Assembly: GCA_958295985.1 (NCBI GenBank)
Contig: OY282432.1
Coordinates: forward strand, 1,921,282 to 1,985,281
DNA from: an uncultured Candidatus Binatia bacterium
Lineage (GTDB): Bacteria > Desulfobacterota > Binatia > UBA9968 > JAJDTQ01
Reading direction: 5' to 3'
Length of the DNA: 64,000 bases
Below are positions 53,401 to 61,372 of the stretch, piece after piece. How positions within the stretch are numbered: position 1 is the first letter of the stretch; every line of letters begins with the position of its first letter. A program made the position numbers and the translations under genes. The notes below the pieces were generated by a model. That model did no database searches, was not told the origin of the DNA, and was given only the letters and a program-made list of their open reading frames with translations.

Positions 53401-53417
53401 GAAGACCGCCGGTCTTC
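53401..53417. terminator. Small hairpin between convergent TPR genes
   Basis: GAAGACC (53401-53407) pairs with GGTCTTC (53411-53417) over a GCC loop. It overlaps the 3' end of the minus-strand TPR gene. No T-run on either strand. Confidence 0.4.
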
Positions 53418-54159
53418 ACCGGTTCTGACGGGTGTCGGCAAGGGTGTCGATGGTGGTGAGTCGCGCCAGCGCGAATGCGTGATGCGGAACGAGGCTGAGG
53501 GCGCTGACATAGTTGGCGTCGGCTCGTCCGTGGAATCCAATGGCGGTGGCGTTGCGGGCTCGCAGCACGTGGACCTCCGCGAGCCAACGGTGGTCGGCAG
53601 CGAGCCTCGACTCCGCCACGTCGAGAAAGCTCAAGGATTCCCGGTAGTTCGCCAGGAAATAGTGCGCCCGGGCGACGAAGTAGTGACTGTAGGGATTGCT
53701 CGCGTCTATGCCGATGGCCTGCTCGAACCTCCCCAGCCCAGCCTTGTACTTTTCAGCCCTCAGAAGCGTCCGGCCCTGCTGCACCAGCTTCATGGACGCC
53801 TTTCGCTGCGGCAGGGCCGCGCCGGTGACCGGGCCCAGCGATGGTAGTTCGTATGAGGCGTCCGGTTCCCCGACGGCTGCGCGGACGACCTCCATGTCCG
53901 GTTTCGCGGCCGGCTGCACGGGCGCCGGATTTCCTTCAGGCCCCGTTTCCCGGACCGTTGGCGCCGGTTCCCGACCGGGGATCGACAGGTCCGCTTCTTG
54001 AATCGTCCCCTCGCGCAAGAGCGGGGACACCGGGGCGCCTTCGGCCGCGGGCGGGTTCTGCGGAAAGCCGGTTCCGCACGCGAACCATACCGTGAGACAT
54101 ACCGCTCCGGCGGTGACCCACGTTGGGGACGCCTTCGGTCTCCGTGTCTCGCCGCGCAT
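53416..54159 (-). CDS. TPR-containing probable lipoprotein
   Basis: 247 residues from ATG 54159 (MRGETRRPKASPTWVT). The N-terminus is a signal sequence ending VWFACGTG, fitting a lipoprotein Cys. A Pro/Glu-rich linker of ~100 residues follows. The C-terminal half is TPR-like helical repeats (LRAEKYKAGLGRFEQAIGID, NPYSHYFVARAHYFLANYRE), typical of protein-protein contact. No enzymatic motif. Next to a small membrane ORF on the same strand. Confidence 0.75.
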   Translation of the reverse strand: MRGETRRPKASPTWVTAGAVCLTVWFACGTGFPQNPPAAEGAPVSPLLREGTIQEADLSIPGREPAPTVRETGPEGNPAPVQPAAKPDMEVVRAAVGEPDASYELPSLGPVTGAALPQRKASMKLVQQGRTLLRAEKYKAGLGRFEQAIGIDASNPYSHYFVARAHYFLANYRESLSFLDVAESRLAADHRWLAEVHVLRARNATAIGFHGRADANYVSALSLVPHHAFALARLTTIDTLADTRQNR

Positions 54160-54209
54160 ATCGGCCGGTGGCGTTAGTGTTTCATCCACGGGGTTCTTCG
54201 ACAAGGGTA

Positions 54210-54356
54210 TTACAGCAATATCACCGCCAGCACCGTACCGAGCGCAAACGGAACCAACGCCGCCGGAGGCAGGTTCCCGCTCACCGTATCGAGAACCACC
54301 AGCAGCGACAGCCCGATGAAGACGAGACCTGGATAGGTCACCAGCCATTCGATCAT
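54210..54356 (-). CDS. Tentative 48-residue membrane protein
   Basis: A short minus-strand frame starting ATG 54356 reads MIEWLVTYPGLVFIGLSLLV, then VLDTVSGNLPPAALVPFALG and TVLAVILL: two hydrophobic helices around a polar turn, with GC-rich third positions. It ends 50 bases before the TPR lipoprotein gene on the same strand, so they may share a transcript. No strong ribosome site. Confidence 0.4.
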   Translation of the reverse strand: MIEWLVTYPGLVFIGLSLLVVLDTVSGNLPPAALVPFALGTVLAVILL

Positions 54357-54488
54357 GGGTCAAGGTCTGCTCACTCGGTTCGCCCGGAAGCCGTCTGGCT
54401 CACGTAGCGTTGCACCTCATTGTGGGCTCCGGCTTCCGGGGTGTCAAGGAGAGGGTGGACGCGGCGCATTCCCCGCAGGTCCACTGAC

Positions 54489-57400
54489 TCAATCGGCGGA
54501 GGCATCCGCGAGCGGCCCCACGCTGACGACTTCCACGAGTTCGGCTACCACGGCCACGGCCTCCTCGTCCTCCGCCGTCAACTCGATGGGTAAAAACTCG
54601 TGGTTGACGGGTTCGAGCACAATCTTGACGTGCCGCCAGCCGTCTTTGTCCTCGGCCTTCTCGCTCCGATAGTGCTTCACGGTGAATCGAAGGCCGGTGT
54701 CAGGGTCGACTTGGTCGCGCAGTTGAACGAGCAATGTACGTCCTTGACGCGTGCCGGTGACGGGATTGGCGAACAGACAGTACGCGCCATCGGGGATCGC
54801 CGGTTCCATGGACCGTCCAACGACCTTCGCCACGAACATCCCGGAACGTAACGAGCGTTGTGTGTCGAGTTCCACCCAGTTCCATTGGGATTCGTCGGGC
54901 ACGGCTTGAGGACTGCCGAATGCCCCCGCGGCCGCCTGAAGCGGCACCAGTGGCACGCAGGTCACGTAGCGCGTCTCCGCCGTCGGCGTGACCAGCCGCA
55001 GTCTCCGTCCGGTCGCCTGGGCGTCGCCGTGAAACCAGGAACGGTCGTCGCGGACCCGGCTCCGGATGTCCCTCATGCCGAGATAACTTGCCAGACGCCG
55101 GAAGTGCCGCACCATGGCGTCCTCGTCGTCGAGCTCGTTGGCGGCGATCTCGATCACCTCGTAGCCGCGGTTGCGCAGCCAGTCGCGGATCTCGCGATCT
55201 TTCTTGGTGGTCTCCGGGTTGCCGTGGAGATGGAGACTCAGACCGTCCAGGTAGATGCACACGCCCTCGTCCGGCTCATGGTCCTCGGTGCGATAGATCA
55301 CGTCCGGCGTCGTCGTTCCCAGCACGCGGTCCAGCCGGACCTGTTCGTTGCGAACGCCCTCGCCGAATCCCGCGGCGAGCAGCAGGTGACGCAGCTTGGT
55401 TTCCGCATCATTGACCGGCATGGCGTTCTCGGGAGGCCCTTCGGTCGGCTGCAATACCGGGATGTCGTGTTCGAAGGTCAGGCTCGTGCCCCAAAGGTCC
55501 AGTCGCTCGTGAGCCGTGGCGCGGTCGAGGTGGCGATGGTAGTAGGCGTTGCGGAAAGTCTGGAGGCAATCGATGCAAGAGGATCTGCACAAGGCCGGAC
55601 AGTTAGCGACGACTTCACGGGCCGCCTGGACGATCTCTCCGAAACGCTCGCACAAGCGCTCCAGAAGCCCTGAGCCGCCGGGCATCGGGTCCCACAGCAG
55701 CGCGTCCACCTCCTCGTGCTCCACATGGCCGATGACGAGTATCTGCAGGTCATCCATGTGCATGTCCAGCACTTGAGTGGCTCCGAAGCGCAACGCTTCC
55801 AGTACGCTGTACGCGGTCTTCGCTTCATCGCACCCGGGCAGGGAGAGCGCTTCCGCGGTCACATCCGCATGAAAACCGATATTCCCCGGTTTGTGCCGGC
55901 ACCTTTCGGCGTGGGATTTGACGAACTCGTTGCGCTGGCGTTGGGAGGAGAGTGGTGAGACGCTCTGGCCGCAGACCATACAAACCGGGTATCCGTACGC
56001 TCCCCGCGCCTTTATGGCCGGGGAAGCTCCCACGTTGACCAGCCGCATCCGGACACCACGACGCAACAACAGCGGCTGCGGCCCCCAACGGTACGCGCGC
56101 CCTCCGCTGTGCTGGCCAAGTTCGAGGCCGTAGACGGCCACCGCGAGTTGAAAGCGCAGGTCCTCTTCGTCGGAGATGTGGGACGAGTGGATAAGGTCGG
56201 CGTCGCAAACGGCCATGGTCGTGAGGATCTGTCCGCTCAGCGACGAACCGGCGCCCTGACGAGTGGGCTTGACGGCTTGCCGTTCCGCCGACACTTCATA
56301 GCAGGGCGTTTCATCCCTTCCTTCTCCGAGGTCACGCCGAAAGCGCCGCGCAACGAATCGGTGGCCGTTGGCGTAGATGAGGTTGCCGGGGACGTACTCA
56401 CGCAGGGCGGTGGCGGGGGGTCTCGGCAGGCTGAAGTCCATGGCGCCGGTCCGCCAGAAGGGGATCTCCGCCCAACCCACCACCGTACCGACTTCAAGGC
56501 CGTAGCCCGGGAGGAAACCCTCCGCCGCCAGCACGTTGAAGGTGTTGGAGTCGTCGTGCCCTTCGGCTTGGCTGCGGCGCTTGTCGGATCCCTTGAGTCG
56601 CTTCACGAAACTGTCGCACCGGCGGAACAATGCCTCGTCATCGGGTTCGAGGGCGCCTTTCCGCTCGCGCAGCGCGTTCAACCGTCCGATCTGGTCCATG
56701 GCCCAAGCCAGGCGCCGCTGCAAACGACGGATAACGGTTTCCAGGTTGTCTGCAAAAGCTTCGACGTGAGCGCGCAGCACCGCCGGTCTCGTGACGTCCG
56801 CGTCCGACTCCGGCCATCCTTGCTCGAAAACCCCCTCGGTGTGGGCGGCCAAGTCGTCGACATTTTCCTCAACGAGCTTCCGTAGCGGGCTGAAGTCAAA
56901 GGGTCCTCTGCGTAGCTTGCCCTCATCGAAAAGATACGGCTCCACGCGCCTGGGAAGACATCGAGCCAGGATACTGCGAATTTTGTTACGTTCCGTTTCC
57001 GGGCGGCTCGGGTCCCGGCCATAGCGGTGCAGGTCGGCGATAACGGTCGCATGGACGTGCTTGGCGATCATCAACTCATTGCGCAGGTTGAAAGCTGGCG
57101 GATCGATCCGGCCGGTGAGAAGCTTTGGCGGATCGGCAAAGTAGGCCCGGTCGTGGGACAACGGCCGGCAGTAAGTGACGTCCACCGCCATGCGATGGCG
57201 CCGGCCCGCTCGTCCGGCGCGTTGCCAGTAATTGGCGGGCAGGGGCGGCACGTTGCGCATCAGTACCGAGTCGAGTTGGCCGATGTCGATTCCAAGCTCC
57301 AGGGTCGGTGTACATACGAGGCAGTTCACCGCGTCCGACGTACCCTTGAACAGATTCTCCAGGCGCTCGCGGTCCTCGTTCGGGACCATAGCGGTGTGCT

Positions 57401-60400
57401 CTTCCGGGCGTAGCATGGAGTACGCGCCGTCCAGCAATTGCAAGTCGTAGTTATCGTTGTCTTCCGGCACCCATTCGAGAACACCGTCGCAACGCCAGGC
57501 GAGGCAGCGGTCATGGGGCAAGTCACGCGTGGTGGTACGACGACAGCTCTTGCAGCGCCTGACGCCCGGGTGGGGATTAAGCCGCAGCTTGTCGGCGTCT
57601 ACCTGATAGACTCCGCTGACCTTCGGCAACGGACGACCCCTTGCGCCCTTGAGCCGTACAGGCGCCAGGAGCCGGCTTTCAACCAGGTAGGCGAACAGGT
57701 CTTCCAGGAAAGACTCGATGGAGTCGGTATGGACGCCCCACTTCCTGGCGATCTGGCGCATGGTCGTGTCGCCGCGGCTGCTCAGCCATTGCGTCACCCG
57801 GTTGGCCTCTTCGTGGGGTTCACGACGCAGTTTGGTAGCACTGGGAGCCAGGAAACTTGGCAAGTAGCCCTGCTGGATCTCCCGGTCGCCGTCCATCCAG
57901 TGCTTTGTGAAAATTTCGTGCTCAGGGTCATGCAGCGCGCGCTTGCGCCGCAGGTAGTCCAGTACGCTCGCCACGCCCTCGCGCAGGTGCTCCGGCGAGA
58001 TGCCTAACTCGTGAGCGCGCTCCTGTATCCACGGCGAATAGGTGTCGAGACCTTCGTATTCGACTTTCATCCGCCCCCACGGCTCTAGGCCCAGGGACTG
58101 CCGGGATGACAGCGCGACCTCGCGAAGCACCTGAAAGCGCAGGTACTTCCGGCGTTCCTGCTGGTGGCGGCCGCCGCGCCCTTCCCGGCGTTCGACTTGC
58201 CAGACTTCCGGGATCAAGGCCCGGGACAAGGTTTCGTCCCCGTCCAGCAGGTCGTCCAGATAGCCTACGAGGTCGCCCACGGAACGCGGATGCGTCTTGA
58301 TGCCTTCCGCCATGAGCGCCCGTAGCCGGAAGCGGCGCGCGTGGTCCTTCATCCATCCGGCTTGGAATGCAGCGTCCTGGCGATTGTCGCAGAACACCAA
58401 CAGCCGACGGCGCTCGGCATGGTGCACCATGTCCTGGGTCAGAACGTGAACATCCGCCACGTTGATGGCCCGCACGGGTCTGGCCGGCTCACGGTAGGTG
58501 CTGCTCAATGCTCGGCCGACGGTCTTGCAGGAGAGGCAACTCGTGAGCCGACCGGGGTTCTCTTTATTTTGGCGAATCGCCTGGAGTTGGACCGCGGTGC
58601 CGGACTTTCCGCAATGAAGGCAACGCGACCCGGGCTGCGGGTGCGCCGCGCCGCAGTACCGGCAGAAGTGAAGCGGAGCGGTACGGGCGTGGGATGGCGC
58701 ACCGTCATCGTCGTCGTCGCCGATCAGATGATCGATCAGGACGGCACGCTGGCCGCCGCGGGTCTCGTCCAACGGCTCCCACCATGCCCCCGCCGCGCCG
58801 GCCTCGCCGCCGCCAAGTTGCTTGTCGGTGAACTTGAAGTCCTTTAGAAACGTTGCGTAGTAATGCTGACCGCAAGTCGTGCACGTGGTGACGGCAAAAT
58901 GCGCGTACGAGTGTTCTTCGAGTTCCGCCTTGTCCTTCGCCGCAAGCCACAGCTTGGGACCGTCCAAGTCTTCAGGGAACGACACCACCGCGCCGCCGAT
59001 GCCGCGCACGAAGCAGTGGACCACCGGCCGCAACAGGGGCCGTCCGTCTCGGCGCGCTGCTGCGCTGAGCGTAAGCCAGGCCAGGATTTCGGCTTCGGTC
59101 ACGGGCCGCCCGAGACCCCGTTCCAGCGCTTCAGGCAACTCATCCAGTGCCTTGGGCGAGATGAGTTCCTCGTTCAGCCGAAAGACGAGCTCGTTGCGGG
59201 AAAGCGCATCGTGCAGCGCCAGCGGCCCGTCTCCCGAGTGCGGTCCGTTCAGGTCCCGCCCGGAGAGCGAGCGGTAGACTGCCCGCACACCAGCGTCTGG
59301 ATCACTCTCTTCCTCCACCGCGTGGACGCAACGGTCGAGGATCTCGACGGTGTCCTCGGCGGGTACCGGCGGGATGAATCGCGGCTCCGACCAGCTCTCG
59401 GATTCGTAGTCCTCGCCTACGATGGTCACTGCGTCAGGGGCGACACCAAACATCCGCGCCGCGAAGCTGCGCGCTGCCTCGGGGTCTTCGCGGTCAACGA
59501 TGGTCGCAGACGTGGCGACGCAGGTGGTGTGCTCTGGATCCACATTGCAGAACGCGCGCAGGCGGCGGATCAGGCAGGCGGTTTCCGCACCCAGGGCGCC
59601 GGTGAAGGTGTGCGCCTCGTCGAACACGAGGAAGTCCAGGCGTGCATCCGCGAATAACTCGATATCCTGCTGGCGCGTGAGCAGCAGTTCGAGCTGTTTC
59701 ACATTGGTCAGGAGAATCCGGGGCTGCCTTCCCGCCGTACGCATGGTCTCCCGGGAGCACACCTCCTCTGGAGGATAGACCGTCTCGCTGCTGCCGTCGC
59801 GGCGTACCCGTTCGAGCCGCGCTTCGTAGTCCGCACGTGATGAGCCATGCGGCAGCCGAACCCCCGCCACTTCCTCCTCGTATTCGGGCGTCTTGCCGAC
59901 ATAGATTCCGAACGGAATCCCCGTACCAGCCAGGAGGCCGCGCAAGCGGTTGAGTTGGTCTTCCGCCAAGGCGTTCATGGGATAGACAATCACCGCGCTG
60001 ATGCCGGGCGGTTCGTCTTCGTCCCGCAAGCGAAGGCACTGGCTGACGATGGGGTAGAGGAAGCACTCGGTCTTGCCGGAGCCGGTGCCCGTCGAGACCA
60101 AGGTCGTACGGCCCTCGGTGATGGCCCGAACCGCAGACTCCTGGTGGCTGTAGAGGTGAGTGATGTCTTTGGGAATCCTCTCCCGCAGATGAGGATGGAG
60201 CAGCCCTTCAGCTACTAGGGCATCCAGGGCTGTACCCTCCCGGAACGGCCGCGACAGGCTCACGTAAGGCCCTTTCAGGAGAGGTGAGCGACGCGTTTCA
60301 TCCAGCGAAAGGAGCTCCCGCATCTGCGCGTACAGGCGCGGGTCGGCGAAGGGGTATGCCGTGAGCTGATAGCGCAGAAAGCTCCGGACGACGTTCTCGG

Positions 60401-60425
60401 TGTAGGCGATGGGGTTCAGGGCCAT
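54489..60425 (-). CDS. DEAD/DEAH helicase - DUF1998 - nuclease-like - S24 peptidase-like fusion
   Basis: 1978 residues, ATG 60425. Residues 1-~1150: SF2 helicase with STGTGSGKTE (111-120), YPMNALAEDQL, DEAH at 269-272, ATSATIVD, an insertion with Cys pairs (TTCTTCGQHY; CRYCGAAHPQPGSRCLHCGK; CKSC...RCDG) and WQRAGRAGRRHR near 1068. About 1480-1640: DUF1998 with a Cys cluster (CPALCRSSCIDC), as in MrfA/YprA and DISARM DrmA/DrmB proteins. About 1680-1800: a Vsr/DUF559-like fold (TTPDVIYR, IYLDGLSLHLHG, RNRGYEVIEI). About 1820-1978: LexA/S24-like, with Ser1872 in GRSMEPAIPDG and Lys1917 in FTVKHY, 45 residues apart. It follows a methyltransferase and a toxin-antitoxin pair. Domains are seen; a phage-defence role is inferred. 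Confidence 0.88.
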   Translation of the reverse strand: MALNPIAYTENVVRSFLRYQLTAYPFADPRLYAQMRELLSLDETRRSPLLKGPYVSLSRPFREGTALDALVAEGLLHPHLRERIPKDITHLYSHQESAVRAITEGRTTLVSTGTGSGKTECFLYPIVSQCLRLRDEDEPPGISAVIVYPMNALAEDQLNRLRGLLAGTGIPFGIYVGKTPEYEEEVAGVRLPHGSSRADYEARLERVRRDGSSETVYPPEEVCSRETMRTAGRQPRILLTNVKQLELLLTRQQDIELFADARLDFLVFDEAHTFTGALGAETACLIRRLRAFCNVDPEHTTCVATSATIVDREDPEAARSFAARMFGVAPDAVTIVGEDYESESWSEPRFIPPVPAEDTVEILDRCVHAVEEESDPDAGVRAVYRSLSGRDLNGPHSGDGPLALHDALSRNELVFRLNEELISPKALDELPEALERGLGRPVTEAEILAWLTLSAAARRDGRPLLRPVVHCFVRGIGGAVVSFPEDLDGPKLWLAAKDKAELEEHSYAHFAVTTCTTCGQHYYATFLKDFKFTDKQLGGGEAGAAGAWWEPLDETRGGQRAVLIDHLIGDDDDDGAPSHARTAPLHFCRYCGAAHPQPGSRCLHCGKSGTAVQLQAIRQNKENPGRLTSCLSCKTVGRALSSTYREPARPVRAINVADVHVLTQDMVHHAERRRLLVFCDNRQDAAFQAGWMKDHARRFRLRALMAEGIKTHPRSVGDLVGYLDDLLDGDETLSRALIPEVWQVERREGRGGRHQQERRKYLRFQVLREVALSSRQSLGLEPWGRMKVEYEGLDTYSPWIQERAHELGISPEHLREGVASVLDYLRRKRALHDPEHEIFTKHWMDGDREIQQGYLPSFLAPSATKLRREPHEEANRVTQWLSSRGDTTMRQIARKWGVHTDSIESFLEDLFAYLVESRLLAPVRLKGARGRPLPKVSGVYQVDADKLRLNPHPGVRRCKSCRRTTTRDLPHDRCLAWRCDGVLEWVPEDNDNYDLQLLDGAYSMLRPEEHTAMVPNEDRERLENLFKGTSDAVNCLVCTPTLELGIDIGQLDSVLMRNVPPLPANYWQRAGRAGRRHRMAVDVTYCRPLSHDRAYFADPPKLLTGRIDPPAFNLRNELMIAKHVHATVIADLHRYGRDPSRPETERNKIRSILARCLPRRVEPYLFDEGKLRRGPFDFSPLRKLVEENVDDLAAHTEGVFEQGWPESDADVTRPAVLRAHVEAFADNLETVIRRLQRRLAWAMDQIGRLNALRERKGALEPDDEALFRRCDSFVKRLKGSDKRRSQAEGHDDSNTFNVLAAEGFLPGYGLEVGTVVGWAEIPFWRTGAMDFSLPRPPATALREYVPGNLIYANGHRFVARRFRRDLGEGRDETPCYEVSAERQAVKPTRQGAGSSLSGQILTTMAVCDADLIHSSHISDEEDLRFQLAVAVYGLELGQHSGGRAYRWGPQPLLLRRGVRMRLVNVGASPAIKARGAYGYPVCMVCGQSVSPLSSQRQRNEFVKSHAERCRHKPGNIGFHADVTAEALSLPGCDEAKTAYSVLEALRFGATQVLDMHMDDLQILVIGHVEHEEVDALLWDPMPGGSGLLERLCERFGEIVQAAREVVANCPALCRSSCIDCLQTFRNAYYHRHLDRATAHERLDLWGTSLTFEHDIPVLQPTEGPPENAMPVNDAETKLRHLLLAAGFGEGVRNEQVRLDRVLGTTTPDVIYRTEDHEPDEGVCIYLDGLSLHLHGNPETTKKDREIRDWLRNRGYEVIEIAANELDDEDAMVRHFRRLASYLGMRDIRSRVRDDRSWFHGDAQATGRRLRLVTPTAETRYVTCVPLVPLQAAAGAFGSPQAVPDESQWNWVELDTQRSLRSGMFVAKVVGRSMEPAIPDGAYCLFANPVTGTRQGRTLLVQLRDQVDPDTGLRFTVKHYRSEKAEDKDGWRHVKIVLEPVNHEFLPIELTAEDEEAVAVVAELVEVVSVGPLADASAD

Positions 60426-60444
60426 GTCGGGTCTTTTACCAAAG

Positions 60445-60831
60445 TTACCAGAGACGGCCGACGCCGTATCCGTCGAACACTTGGTCGATGGATACGATGG
60501 TCAAGTTGCGCGCCAGCGCTTGGGCGATCAGTACGCGGTCGAACGGGTCGCGATGGGCGCCGGGAAGTCGGCCGGCACGTTCTGCGTCTTCAACGGTGAT
60601 CGCCAGTTTCTCAAAACCTTGGTCGGCGATGCTGCCGGTCACGTCGAGAGCCAACTCTTCGGCCTCCGGCAGTTTACCGATGCGGTGCTTGGTGGTTATT
60701 TCCCAAGCCGATGCCGCGCTAACGAGGATGTCATTGGCTTCGTCGGCGATTTGCCGCTTGGCCGTTCGTGAGAGCCGCGTGCTGTCTGCGATCCACCAGA
60801 GGAAGGCGTGCGTGTCGAGCAGGATTCGCAC
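60445..60831 (-). CDS. VapC-like PIN-domain toxin
   Basis: 128-residue PIN ribonuclease. MRILLDTHAFLWW has the first catalytic Asp, SAASAWEITTKHRIGKL the Glu, and HRDPFDRVLIAQAL and IVSIDQVFDGY the later acidic residues, so it appears active. It starts 4 bases after the antitoxin and ends 19 bases before the giant helicase gene. Sequence type (LLDTHAFLWW) is that of the PIN toxins usually paired with Phd-type antitoxins. Confidence 0.93.
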   Translation of the reverse strand: MRILLDTHAFLWWIADSTRLSRTAKRQIADEANDILVSAASAWEITTKHRIGKLPEAEELALDVTGSIADQGFEKLAITVEDAERAGRLPGAHRDPFDRVLIAQALARNLTIVSIDQVFDGYGVGRLW

Positions 60832-60835
60832 AGAC

Positions 60836-61069
60836 CTATTCGCCTTCCCACAACTTCAAATCATCCTCCGGGAGGGGGTCGAAAAAGCTATCGGGAATGA
60901 TGATCCTGCCTTTCAGGACATCAGGTTTCCGCTTGCCCGGCGACTTGCAGCGGACGAGCCTTGCAATTGGTTCGCCTCGGCGGGCAATGAGCACCTCCTC
61001 GCCAGCTTCGACCTGCGCCAACAGGCGCGAAAGCTGAGTCTTGGCTTGATGGACATTGACCATGGGCAT
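60836..61069 (-). CDS. Phd/YefM-type antitoxin
   Basis: 77 residues; ATG 61069 with GAGGA upstream, or ATG 61063 two codons later. MVNVHQAKTQLSRLLAQVEAGEEVLIARRGEPIARLV is the Phd/YefM DNA-binding fold (given here in parts: VNVHQAKTQLSRLL, VEAGEEVLIARRGEP). The C-terminal tail, LPEDDLKLWEGE, is acidic and would cover the toxin. A palindromic operator lies over its promoter. Confidence 0.93.
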   Translation of the reverse strand: MPMVNVHQAKTQLSRLLAQVEAGEEVLIARRGEPIARLVRCKSPGKRKPDVLKGRIIIPDSFFDPLPEDDLKLWEGE

Positions 61070-61096
61070 GGGCTGATCCTCGTCGAAGAGATTTAG

Positions 61097-61134
61097 GTTA
61101 GCTAACTATATGACTAGATCTCACCTTTGGTCAA
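61097..61134 (-). promoter_or_regulatory. Toxin-antitoxin promoter with palindromic operator
   Basis: On the minus strand, TTGACC (61134-61129), 18 bases, then TATAGT (61110-61105). A perfect 10-base palindrome GTTAGCTAAC (61097-61106) overlaps the -10 box, 28 bases before the antitoxin ATG, the position expected for autorepression by the antitoxin. Confidence 0.6.
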
Positions 61135-61156
61135 GGATTGGCAGGGTCTTTCCATT

Positions 61157-61222
61157 GTCACCCTGAGCAGAGCGAAGGGTCCCCCCGCCCTAGCCGAGAT
61201 TCTTCGCTCCGCTCAGAATGAC
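61157..61222. repeat. Imperfect inverted repeat (dispersed hairpin type)
   Basis: Left arm GTCACCCTGAGCAGAGCGAA (from 61157) faces right arm TTCGCTCCGCTCAGAATGAC (ending 61222); 17 of 20 bases pair, loop about 26 bases rich in C. Hairpins of this exact style occur in many copies in environmental bacterial genomes. It occupies the gap between the methyltransferase end and the toxin-antitoxin promoter and could end or stabilise the upstream transcript. Confidence 0.65.
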
Positions 61223-61372
61223 AGGCTCCGTCCGATGACGGCGGAGTTCCAGGCTGGCATTGATTGCGGTCATGGAAGGGTCGTCCCAAGATATGCTTCC
61301 CCAAGTCGGGTCGTGAGCCAATGCGTCACATCGGACCATCGCCCGTGTAATGTCTATCCCTGCCACCGCGCT

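Noticed and set aside
54123-54407. Plus-strand frames over 54123-54407
   Set aside because: Arg/Pro-rich with no family resemblance; the minus strand there has a clean hydrophobic small ORF and the TPR gene start.
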